A DNA stretch of 64,000 nt from Gymnopus androsaceus JB14 (lineage: Eukaryota; Basidiomycota; Agaricomycetes; Agaricales; Omphalotaceae). The notes beneath the pieces were generated by a model. It saw only the letters and a list, made by a program, of their open reading frames with translations, ran no database searches and was not told where the DNA came from. Position numbers and translations under genes: made by a program. Within the stretch, counting starts at the first letter, position 1, and every line of letters starts with the position of its first letter. The stretch covers positions 62,001 through 126,000 of the forward strand of contig ML769386.1 of NCBI GenBank assembly GCA_009733575.1, given 5' to 3'. Of the stretch, positions 35,273 to 45,454 are shown in pieces.

Positions 35273-35762
35273 TGAAGATTCGGTCGCGTGCATATTCGAC
35301 TCAGGACCATTTACGATAGAATCTTTTTGATTGTTTCTTTGTCTAAATATCGATTACTTATACGAGTATTCTACGTCGTTTTGCTATCAGTCGTACCTTC
35401 TATATATATACAGCTAATCAGACTGAGCAGACTAGATGATTGAAGAAACTATGGTTTATTTCGACAACAAGTGAACCTTGTATGCTCTTGTATGCTGCAA
35501 ATTTGCTCTGAATATTCTCTCGTGATCTGCGTGCGCATTCAGCTCAAAGACTAGGCAATATATAAGGGACCTTGCACGCCAAGTTCCTTGATAGAATCGA
35601 CGCTTTTCATCTGAGGCGCCATGGGCGCTTACCGTGTTTCTGCCTCAACCTCCAAGTCTCAAGTCGCGTCGTTATCCAGGATTTCAAGTAAGCTAGGCTT
35701 CGCCTTTCTCAGCTTTCGAATCCTACTCATGACTGCTTTTTAGTCGAGTTTCCCCCGACAAA

Positions 35763-37485
35763 ATGCCCGATGCCATTCTCTGCGAAAAATGCGGCGCGAG
35801 TATATCTACACGCGACGTCCCCGAGACCTCTAGACAACGACTGCGATCTCTCTACGTGCCGAACAATGTCGAAGCCTCTAGCATAATCAGCATGGTTGCA
35901 GAGGCTGATTGTGATCTTGCGAGATACGAAGAGGAAATACAGAGGCTAGAGGCTGTTCTATCCGAGTTGAAGAAGCAGCGCCAGGATCTGAAGCTCCACC
36001 GCGACGAGTCACAAACATTGCTCTCTCCTGCTCGCAAACTTCCTGTGGAGGTCTTGGAACAAGTCTTTGACTTTGCCTGTCTTTCCGATTTTGGTCTCAC
36101 TGTGAAACAGAAAACCAAGGACACGGACACTGTTACGCTCAACCTCTCGCAGGTCTGTTCTGTATGGAGAGAAATTATTCGATCCAGAGCGGCCTTGTGG
36201 TCTGCTATGTCGATCGATCTTTCCCATCGAAATAAAGCAGAAAGCGTTATCGAACACTACATCGCTCTATCCAAAGATATTCCATGGAATCTCTACATCA
36301 CTGGCCAGCATGAGGCTCTCTGCGGAAGCAATGGATTGATGTGTGAAACACATTCGCAAACTCTGTCGAAATATGCCTGGAAATTGCTTAAGCATCTTTT
36401 GGAGTACTGTACTCGCTGGGAGAATCTCACAATGCGCTTCTCATCGACTGTCCTGTACGAGATATCCAGGCTTGATGAGTTCCAGGGTGCTGAGTTTGGA
36501 AAACTCAAGTCTCTGGAGCTCGACTGGGGTAGATGGTTTGATCAGGACCCATTTCCCACCTCTTTCATGTCGCCATTCTCAGAAAAGCAATCCCCGAATC
36601 TGCGGCACCTTTCTCTGCCCAACTTCGAACCTGGGTCATCCTCTACATTTTCCTTTGACCGGCTAACATCATTCGGTCTCCTGGAAGGATGGTCAAATCC
36701 GGATGTCCTTGATTTGCTTCCTCTGTGCCGTAACGTTGATTCGTTCACCATACTTCCCATACGCATCGACGAGAGCGAGATTTTAGCGGAAGTCTCCCCA
36801 CCAGTCAATATCTTTGTGTCCTCGCTCTATATCAAAGACGGGGATCCTGGAAAAGCGATCAAGTTTTTGAATTCTCTGGTCGCACCTCGCCTGCAGCATC
36901 TATCCATCGAATACACATTCTCGGACGAGGACTGGGAGGAAATTTTCATAGCAACTTTAGCAGCTTTTCTGCATCGATCGCAGTGTCAGTTGCAAAAACT
37001 CACTCTCAGGTTACATATCATCTGAGCTTCTCCTTGAACTTCTATCACAACTACCTGATACTCTCGTTGATTTAACGGTACACGGCCTTCACCTCGACGA
37101 TTTCTTTTTCGAAGCATTGAGTGACCAGGAGGAATGGTGTCTCCTACCAGGTCTGTAGCATCTCGACCTTACGCTAGTTCACAAGTGCTATTTTCCGGCT
37201 ACACAACGACTCCCAACCGCTTCACAAATATTCGCAATGGCTGAATCTCGTGCATCCCTCAACGGGAGCGTCGCATCTCTACAGTCCCTCCGACTGTCCG
37301 TCGAACTGCACGATTTCCCGAACACTGATTGGGTTCTGGACTCTGAATCTCTCCTTACGATGCAGCGCTTGAGGGGATACGGAATGAAGGTACCACCCAT
37401 TAACATACGCAGATCCACATTTGATCCAAAATCGCTCGCGTGTCTTTTCGGTTTCGCCCCATTTACAATAGAAACGTTCTTCTAA
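35763..37485 (+). CDS. F-box-like protein, tandem copy 2, damaged near the 3' end
   Basis: The open frame 35763-37025 gives 420 residues. MPDAILCEKCGASISTRDVP carries a CxxC. A coiled coil (IQRLEAVLSELKKQRQDLK), KLPVEVLEQVFDFACLSD and TLNLSQVCSVWREIIRSRAALW (F-box-like) follow, then leucine-rich repeats. Homology to copy 1 continues past the stop in another frame (ELLLELLSQLPDTLVDLTVHG), is crossed by a second stop (TAG near 37157), and goes on to 37485 (MAESRASLNGSVASLQSLRL... end FTIETFF). So the native protein was about 560 residues and this copy has a frameshift near 37010 plus a nonsense codon. A 420-residue product may still be made. Likely an SCF adaptor. Confidence 0.65.
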
Positions 37486-38312
37486 TGCTATACTCACACC
37501 AGTTATAACCCCTACTGCTTCTTTGTGCAACTTTACTAGTACTCAGTACTTACTCTACGTTAATGGTTAGTTGAATTTTCCACAAACCCAAACCCGAGTT
37601 GCAAGTTTCCGAATGATATATTGCGGTCGAACTCAAGTGGTCACTCTTCTAGCCCTTCAAGACATTTTTATGACATGTTCATTCGAGGCTATATCATCAT
37701 CACTGTCAATCCGTGGGTGAATATAGTCTAAGATTACCTATGGCTGGGCTACTTCCTGCCTCGTATATACAAGATTTAGCAGCCCAGATTCACAAATTGG
37801 CTGAGTTCAGAGTGGTGGAGATGGCCCGATGAGGGCCCGGAGGAAACAGTGCCTTGTGATAGTCTCAACTGCATCGGCCAAATCCGTGGCCTTCCCCTCC
37901 ACACGTCCTTGTCTTGTATCGAAGCTGCCATACGTGTTGACTAATTCCGGGCCATTTCTCATCCGCTTGTCCTTTTGACTTCCCAGCCCCTGTAGCATGC
38001 TATCTTCGACATTGACAAGCTTCTCATTTGGCCAACCTCCTATCGTAGCGATGATCTATCACCATCATATGCTGCTCTTGACATTTGAACGCTTACGACT
38101 GTTGGCTCATAATTCGCTTGTCGAGTAAGCAAACTCAAGCGAGAAATTAGATCGCATGACTACTAGTGGCTAGTTTGACCCCTAAACCTACTGTGACTCG
38201 TCCTTGGTTCCAACGCCTCTTAGCTTTATAAATATCGTTTTTCTCCTTTGCGTTCAAGTACTCTCGTTCGCAGTGTCCTGATTTTTTTTTCTTTTTTGAC
38301 AATCCCTCTCCG
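37486..38312. other. Intergenic; 3' flank of the F-box-like gene, partly copied at 40000-40200
   Basis: The part at 37458-37640 (ATAGAAACGTTCTTCTAAT, TTAGTTGAATTTT, AAGTTTC[C/T]GAAT) reappears at 40007-40165 downstream of the first ART-like gene. No gene. 38200-38310 (CTTTATAAATATCG, T-rich) probably holds the ART-like promoter. Confidence 0.5.
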
Positions 38313-39786
38313 ATGGACCTTGGTGTTTCATCATCCCTCCTCGCTACTCGTCATCGCTCTGATGATGGATCTGGAGACACCAATCCTATTCCCCGCTCAT
38401 GGTCATCACCTCCGCGAATAGAGACACAAATCGAGTCCAGCAGGCTTTATACCCCCTGGTTCCAAAACATCCTTGACGAATCTGCATCTGCTCCCACCGA
38501 CATCAACCAGCAACAAGAAATAGAGGATTTACTCGATAACCTTCTTGAAAGCCATCTACCAATGGCATGGTCCCGCCGTATGTTCTTCTATGCCTGAAAT
38601 GTCCTCCTTACTGAATCATGACCATTTATTAGTCTCCGTTCTTTCAAATATCTTGGGAAATTCCTCAGCCCCGACCTTGTAACTAGAGAGATACTTATAC
38701 TGGAAGCAATACACCTCGATGAGCCCGAGGCTGAAGATTACATCGGTTACCGCACAAATAAACAATATTGCATGGAAGTCCTTGCCTTTACATTAGCGAG
38801 CGACACTGGAAACACAGGCGCCCCTAGAAACCCTAGGGCTTCTAGCGGATCTAATATTTTGAACGTAGGAGGTATATGTGAACTTGGCAGAGGCAGCGGA
38901 GGTGAGAAGGAAGATGAGGATGAGGACGAGGACGAGGACGGTGAAGAAGGAGGGAGCTCCTGGGTAACGGTGCAACCCAGTCGTCCTAAACACTCTGCCT
39001 TCGCAGCTTCACAGCGCATCCTCGTAAACCTTCCCCGCACGCAAAATTCTCATAAGGCTTTGAGTCGAGACTTCCAGGCCGCTGTCCTTTCCCTGAAAAA
39101 CCCACCAACTCTTTACTCTCCGTTCGACGAGTTTGATTCCTCTGAAGCGCAGATTGTGTCATTGTATCATGGCACAACGAGGTCCGCCTTAGAGCTTTTC
39201 TACTCCTTCGGAGTGCGCCCAATCTGGAGGCCGAATCAACTGTCGCACGTGGATTGCTTTTATGCAACTCCGTCTCTGGCCCAAGCATTTGTCCATCCCC
39301 TTTACACCAAACGGCACCGCACCGATGGTAGAGATCCAATCGTGGTACTGCGGTTCGACGTGGACCTCCGAGTATTGCACGGACTCATAGATATCCCCAA
39401 CACCAACTCAGGTGCTTCGGTCAAATGGTATAACGCATCTGTAGAAGAGCAGAGGAAGCGCTTTATCAGTGTTTGCTATGACTTTGCTTGAAATATTCAT
39501 CCAATTAACCATGGGTTGTAGATTGTTGCAAAGAACCTCCAGCTGAGCGGAATCACACACCACTTTGTTCGACGTCCCGTGTACGATATTACGATTGCCC
39601 CCATCTGCCTAGTAGCAGTGAGTATCACTATAAACTATCTCATCCATCACATCTAATTGGATAACAGCATGGCCAACCCCCGACTATTTTGCCGAACTGG
39701 AGCAACGAGCAAGATGGTTACTTAATCCAAGTAGGTTTTACCCAGAAGGTTTGGTCTTATCTCAACAGTTGCATAAAAATTGTTAG
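38313..39786 (+). pseudogene. ART-like gene copy 1 (possible ADP-ribosyltransferase fold), frameshifted
   Basis: Exon 1 (MDLGVSSSLLATRH) ends LPMAWSRR at a GTATGT donor. Exon 2, compared with copy 2, has lost one base near 38652 (atcttggg against atccttggg), so the frame breaks unless splicing avoids it. The frame is open again for MEVLAFTLASD, an acidic EDEDEDEDGEEG run and the core: IVSLYHGTTRSALELFYSFG, LSHVDCFYATPSLAQAFVHP and DPIVVLRFDVDLRVLHGLID. YHGTT plus FYxTxxxAxxF plus a V/F-x-V strand is the order of the H and Y motifs in ART/PARP-like folds (for example DUF3990). A further exon (IVAKNLQLSG) and a tail (PDYFAELEQRARWLLNPSRF) end at TAG 39786. Fold assignment is inference; the family is unnamed to me. 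Confidence 0.6.
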
Positions 39787-40006
39787 TTTTTTGTCGAATT
39801 CGTTGACAACCTGATCTCATGATTCTACTAGATTTATGAGTTCGCTCCATGAAGATGGAATTTGAGCTTTGCAGTCAGGGGCAAGTTGGCGCAGTGCACT
39901 GACGGCGTATTCAGAAAATGTTAGTCATAATCGGTAACAATGTAATATGTTGTTTGTTGTCGATAATAAGCGAGACACTTCTCTATATCACTGATTCAAT
40001 GCACCA

Positions 40007-40165
40007 TTTACGATAGAAACGTTCTTCTAATCCCTACTGACTTGAGTGTTACAGTACTTCATCGCTTCAACTGTGTGACTATACTTACTCCATGATTAGT
40101 TGAATTTTGAATGGGCCCTCGAGCTCGAGTCGCAAGTTTCTGAATCATGTGAATGAGATATACTG
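40007..40165. repeat. Duplicated 3' end of the F-box-like gene (source near 37458-37640)
   Basis: CACCATTTACGATAGAAACG and following bases match the end of the F-box-like copy 2 and its flank. Immediately before it, TATCACTGATTCAAT is shared with the 3' flank of the nuclease-like gene at about 51487-51502. The position therefore marks a duplication breakpoint. Confidence 0.6.
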
Positions 40166-41101
40166 TGGTCAAACTCCGAGTCAAATGTGCTAAAATCAGT
40201 ACTCTCACAATAAATCGCAGACATGAAGCCCCGGCGAAAACCTTATCTGTTCTTCACCGATCCATCCTCTAGAGTGGTACTCTGACAACCCTACCTCACT
40301 GCCAACGGAGAGGCCAAAACAAATGGATTTGGCGACTCGCGTGATGCTTCAGGGCTGAAAAGCCTGCACAGGATGCAGCTGTCCATGGGTCATTCTCGTT
40401 TAGCAATAAGAGGCTGCGAGCGATGGCTGGACTCGGATAATCTTTTCAAGTTTATGATCTTATACAAGTTACTATATTTGTTTAACGCTGTTGCTTGTTT
40501 TTCCTGCTGGTTTTTTCAATGTAGGATCTCTGTGTATAGACAATGTTCCACGCTGAAGAAAAACGCAGTATGTTACCTGAATGAGGTTTGTTATGCTTCC
40601 TCCGTTATGCACATTCACTCACCTCGTTTTGTTTTTCCTTGCCTGTACACACCGCGATACTTACAAAAGCCCGGCCAAAGCTTAAAGACAGAGGAGGGGG
40701 ATATTCACGGGTTCCGCGAACTCAGTCAGGAATGATAAATATTAACTCTCCAAACCAAGCCGTACAGTAGATCTACAACAACTTTGTTGTGAAAGTCAAC
40801 TGCGAGGCTATGGCTAATTGGAAGTACATAATTGAATCCTAAGTAAAAAATGTAAAAGAGTTTGCTGGGCTTTAGCCCGCGGCGCGCCGGTGCCCACTAG
40901 GCATTGATCTAGCGCCGGTCGACTCATATCTCGGAACTCCTCCTTTCGCTTCAGCGTCTGTTAGCATTTTATATCGCTTCTCGCCTCTTCTGTAATAGAA
41001 GTATTAGTCCTCCCTATGGGACTAGGTTCTCCATTCATGTTCTCGCGTTCTCAGAACCACCCTTATTCCGCTCCGATGGACGTCCTAGGTGTTTCATTGC
41101 C
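40111..41101. repeat. About 990-bp direct repeat, left copy, abutting the N gap
   Basis: Matches 41127-42110 nearly base for base. Differences are mostly single-base losses (for example AGACAATG against AGACATG, CTGGGCTTT against CTGGCTTT, TTTTTCCTT against TTTTCCTT). It stops exactly at the gap. It contains the ART-like promoter and first codons (GATGGACGTCCTAGGTG). Confidence 0.9.
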
Positions 41102-41126
41102 NNNNNNNNNNNNNNNNNNNNNNNNN
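41102..41126. other. Assembly gap, 25 N
   Basis: A run of exactly 25 N separating the two near-identical copies of a roughly 990-bp sequence. This is typical of two contig ends that overlap but were scaffolded rather than merged. Confidence 0.99.
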
Positions 41127-42110
41127 ATGGGCCCTCGAGCTCGAGTGCCAAGTTTCTGAATCATGTGAATGAGATATACGTGGTCAAACTCCGAGTCAAA
41201 TGTGCTAAAATCAGTACTCTCACAATAAATCGCAGACATGAAGCCCCGGCGAAAACCTTATCTGTTCTTCACCGATCCATCCTCTAGAGTGGTACTCTGA
41301 CAACCCTACCTCACTGCCAACGGAGAGGCCAAAACAAATGGATTTGGCGACTCGCGTGATCTTCAGGGCTGAAAAGCCTGCACAGGATGCAGCTGTCCAT
41401 GGGTCATTCTCGTTTAGCAATAAGAGGCTGCGAGCGATGGCTGGACTCGGATAATCTTTTCAAGTTTATGATCTTATACAAGTACTATATTGTTAACGCT
41501 GTTGCTTGTTTTTCCTGCTGGTTTTTTCAATGTAGGATCTCTGTGTATAGACATGTTCCACGCTGAAGAAAAACGCAGTATGTTACCTGAATGAGGTTTG
41601 TTATGCTTCCTCCGTTATGCACATTCACTCACCTCGTTTTGTTTTCCTTGCCTGTACACACCGCGATACTTACAAAAGCCCGGCCAAAGCTTAAAGACAG
41701 AGGAGGGGGATATTCACGGGTTCCGCGAACTCAGTCAGGAATGATAAATATTAACTCTCCAAACCAAGCCGTACAGTAGATCTACAACAACTTTGTTGTG
41801 AAAGTCAACTGCGAGGCTATGGCTAATTGGAAGTACATAATTGAATCCTAAGTAAAAAATGTAAAAGAGTTTGCTGGCTTTAGCCCGCGGCGCGCCGGTG
41901 CCCACTAGGCATTGATCTAGCGCCGGTCGACTCATATCTCGGAACTCCTCCTTTCGGCTTCAGCGTCTGTTAGCATTTTATATCGCTTCTCGCCTCTTCT
42001 GTAATAGAAGTATTAGCTCCTCCTATGGGACTAGGTTCTCCATTCATGTTCTCGCGTTCTCAGAACCACCCTTATTCCGCTCCGATGGACGTCCTAGGTG
42101 TTTCATTGCC
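41127..42110. repeat. About 984-bp direct repeat, right copy, leading into ART-like copy 2
   Basis: Right partner of 40111-41101. It starts at ATGGGCCCTCGAGC directly after the N run and continues into the full ART-like gene at 42085. Confidence 0.9.
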
Positions 42111-43516
42111 TGTCCTTGCTACTCCTCACACTCACCACCGTTCTGATGGAGATACCAATCCAACTCCTCAATCACGCTCATCACCCCCACGAATAGACAC
42201 ACAAAATGTCGCGTCCAGCAGGCGGTTTACCCCTTGGTTCCAAAACATCCTTGATGAACCCCCTCTCACCGACATCACCTGGCAAAGAGAAATAGAGGAT
42301 CTACTAGACGATATTCCTGAAAGCCATCTACCAATGGCATGGTCCCACCGTATGTTCTTCGACGCCTGAGATGACCTCCTTACTGATTCATGACCATATC
42401 TTAGTCTCCATTCTTTCAGATATCCTTGGGAAATTCCTCAGCCCCGACCTTGTAACCAGAGAGATACTTATACTGGAAGCATTACACCTTGATGAGCCCG
42501 AGGCTGAAGATTACATTGGTTACTGCACAAACAAACAATATTGCATGGATGTTCTTTCCTTTATCCTGGCTGGTGATCCTGGAAGCACAAGTGCACCGAT
42601 CATAAATAGCGCTGATAATGACAACACTGGGGCTTCTGATGGATCCAATGGGTCAAACGCGGGTCTCCATGGTCATCACATAGACAATCAAGTCCAACGC
42701 AGTCATCCCAAACACCCTGTCTTTGAAGCCTCGCAGCGCATCGTTGTAAATGTCCCCCCTGGCAACACTACCTACGCCCACTCCTTGCCCACTCCACACC
42801 GCACGCAATGGGAAGCACAAAATCCCCGTAGAGGTTTGAGCCAACACTTTCAGACCACTGTCTTTTCCCTCACCAACAACCCACCAACTCTTTACTCTCC
42901 GTTCAACAAGGTTGATCCCTCTGAAGTGCATATTGTGTCCTTATATCATGGCACAACGAAGTCTAAGTTGAAGCATTTCGACAACCGCAGAGTCTGCCCA
43001 GCCTGGCACCCGAATGAGCTATCGCATACAGAGTGTTTTTATGCAACGCCTTCTTTGGCTCAAGCGTTCGCACACCCTCTCTACAACAAACGGTGGCATA
43101 CTTCTGGTAATGATCCAATTGTAGTACTGCGATTCGATGTGGACGCCCGATTACTGCATGGACTGGTTGATATCCCCAACACCGGCTCATGCGCCTCGAT
43201 GAAATAGTATAACGCATCTGTAGAAGAAGAGAGAAAGCAGTTTATCAGTGTTTGTTATGTCTTTTCCTGAAATATCCATCCAATTGACCATGGATTATAG
43301 ATCGCAACAAAGAACCTCAAACTCAATGAGGATGAATGTCTTGATGAAGAAGAAGTGCATGATGTCACTATTGCCCCTATTTGCACGAACTATCCTGACC
43401 GTTAAATCTAATTGAATAATAGCCCGGCTGTCCCCCGAGTATTTTGGAGAACTGGAGCAACGAACAAGATGGCTATTTAACCCAAATAGGTTTTACGCAG
43501 AAAACTTGGTCTTATA
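42085..43516 (+). pseudogene. ART-like gene copy 2, premature stop and transposon in its 3' end
   Basis: Exon 1 42085-42349 (MDVLGVSLPVLATPH) ends at donor GTATGT. A 55-nt intron (42350-42404, ending cttag) joins in phase 1 to SILSDILGKFLSPDLVTREI, then ALHLDEPEAEDYIGYCTN. Core: IVSLYHGTTKSKLKHFDNRR, LSHTECFYATPSLAQAFAHP and DPIVVLRFDVDARLLHGLVD. At 43205-43207 a TAG replaces the TGG (Trp) of copy 1. Downstream the coding sequence is kept: intron 43250-43300, then IATKNLKLNEDECLDEEEVH and YFGELEQRTRWLFNPNRF. The last codons are split by the element at 43517. An in-frame Met also lies at 42025. The truncated product would still hold the H and Y motifs. Role unknown; ART enzymes transfer ADP-ribose from NAD+. 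Confidence 0.6.
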
Positions 43517-45250
43517 AGATAGGGAACATCCATACTCGATTAACCCCACGTGACTTGGCGTGACGTCGCCGAATTTAGCGAAATTCTCCACTTAATACTT
43601 TAGAAATGCTCAATAATATTCTACTGCTCTTTATCGAAGAATCTATGACCTGAGAGCTCGGGAGAATGGGTGCATTTTTGGTTTGAATCAGGTAAGTTCA
43701 TTTAAAAACCAATCTTGGCAGCGAAATAGGCGAAATGAGCTTGTAAGTGATAATTACAAGGCTGAGTGTGTACATAGTGAGCTATTTTAACGAGTCTGAG
43801 TTACGCGAAAGCTTTCGTACAGTTTATCTGAGGGATAGAAGATATATTTGAAGGCATAGGGAGTGATAAGCTGCATAAAAGAGTCCTCGAGAATGGAAGT
43901 TGACTTACACAGCGGCGCAGGTGAACAGTTTTCAGTTCCTACTTAAGAGGTGTACCAGGCCTCTGGCCTGTGTGCGGACTACATGTCAGCAGATTTTGGC
44001 TGGCTTACCTCACGAGATGGAACAACAAACGCACGGAGGATAATCAAACCAGGGAAAAACCGCGATGGTTACTTTACCTCAGACGATATCATTTCTCGGG
44101 CAAACGATGCAATGGACTTGCTTCTGAAGGAGTATCCGGAATATAAGCATGTTCTCATCTATGACAATGCCACAACCCACCTGAAACGTCCTGACGGCTC
44201 ACTATCTGCTCGTCATATGCCAAAAAGCACTCGACCTTGGCTTATCGAAGCCAATGCCAAGGATGCAGCGGGAAAACCTGTATACGGGTCCAACGGATCC
44301 CTTAAAAAGACCAAAATTCAAATGGGTCCCACACAACTTTCGGATGGAACGGTTCAACAGCTTTATTTTCCCGATAATCATCCCCAAGCTGGCCAGTTCA
44401 AAGGGATGTCAGTAATCCTACAGGAGCGCAGAGTGGAGATCAAAGATGCCAGTGGCCGTGTCAAAAAAGCAGAGTGCAAGAGTTTCAAATGTGCTGCAGG
44501 CATGACAGATTGTTGCCTCCGGCGAATTCTGTTCAACCAGCCTGACTTTGAGAATGTCGAGTCTATTCTGGAGGAAACCTGTAAGGCTCGGGGTGTCGAG
44601 GTTCTGTTCTTGCCCAAGTTCCACTGTGAGCTGAACTTTATTGAACAATGTTGGGGATTTGCGAAACGAGTCTATCGTTATAACCCAGAATCATCACGGG
44701 AAGATGTTCTGATGAAGAATGCATTGGATGCTCTTGCGGCTGTTCCTCTGATCTCAATGTGTCGGTACGTCCTGTTCCTTGTTCCTCTTTACTGTATTGA
44801 GTCACTGATAATGTCATTTTAGATATGCCAACCACTCCCGCAGATTTACTTATGCTTACTCAAATGGATTTAATGGTCGGCAAGCTGCCTGGGCTGCTAA
44901 GAAGTACCATGGCCACCGTGTTCTACCTGAATCCATTATGGAGGAGCTTGATAAAGCTCAGATCAAATAAATATGCAATCGTTCACTAACAGTTCACATA
45001 CATAGTATACTTTTTTGCAATGCGAGGTCAATAACTCACTGAGATCAAAACTTTCGGGGAAGTCCTTCTGGGACCATCCTTTTGAGACTTTTACGATGAG
45101 TTCTCAGGCTGCACATTTGCAGCGAACGTTGATCATAATTTTATAAAACATTTCTTTTCATTTTTCGAAAGAAATTGTCCGAATCCGATCGGAAATGTCA
45201 CAGTGTGATCCGATCACGTGGGGTTAATCGAGTATGGATGTTCCCTATCT
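43517..45250 (+). mobile_element. TA-flanked DDE transposon, copy A
   Basis: Inverted ends: AGATAGGGAACATCCATACT... on the left, and its complement ending GGATGTTCCCTATCT on the right. About 37 bp match, to CCCCACGTGA. TA lies on both sides. Length 1734 bp. It lies in the 3' end of ART-like copy 2. The uninterrupted ART copy 1 (GTCTTATCTCAACAGTTGC) serves as the empty-site comparison. TA flanks and a DDE transposase suggest the IS630-Tc1-mariner group; the exact family is not assigned. Confidence 0.85.
43950..44970 (+). CDS. DDE transposase, N-terminally truncated (copy A)
   Basis: Frame 43950-44763, then a short intron (GTACGT...TTTTAG, about 44765-44822) to YANHSRRFTYAYSNGFNGRQ, ending DKAQIK at about 44970. 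Motifs: DYMSADFGWLTS, IIKPGKNRDGYFTSDDIISR, HVLIYDNATTHLKRPDG (second catalytic Asp), and FLPKFHCELNFIEQCWGFAK (catalytic Glu before the CWG). The open frame starts without a proper ATG in the middle of the core. The N-terminal DNA-binding part and the first catalytic segment (usually HDE-type) are absent, and the 43517-43950 region has no coding frame. This copy is therefore probably non-autonomous. Confidence 0.75.
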
Positions 45251-45454
45251 TATGAGCAACTGCATAAAAATTGTTAGTTTTTCATTGAACTCATCGACAC
45301 TCTGAGCTCATGATCCCACTAGATCTATGAGGCTCATCTGTGAGCAGTTTTGGAAGATAGATGCAATGCAAGAAATAACATGCACGCATTCAGTACCTTC
45401 TACTTGTATAATATACTGTTTGTTGCCAACTATATGTAATACCAGTTCTCATTT

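Noticed and set aside
40373..41779. Short plus-strand frames with Cys clusters on both sides of the N gap (40373-40735, 41591-41779)
   Set aside because: They differ between the repeat copies by the one-base errors and stop at different points; no stable coding frame.
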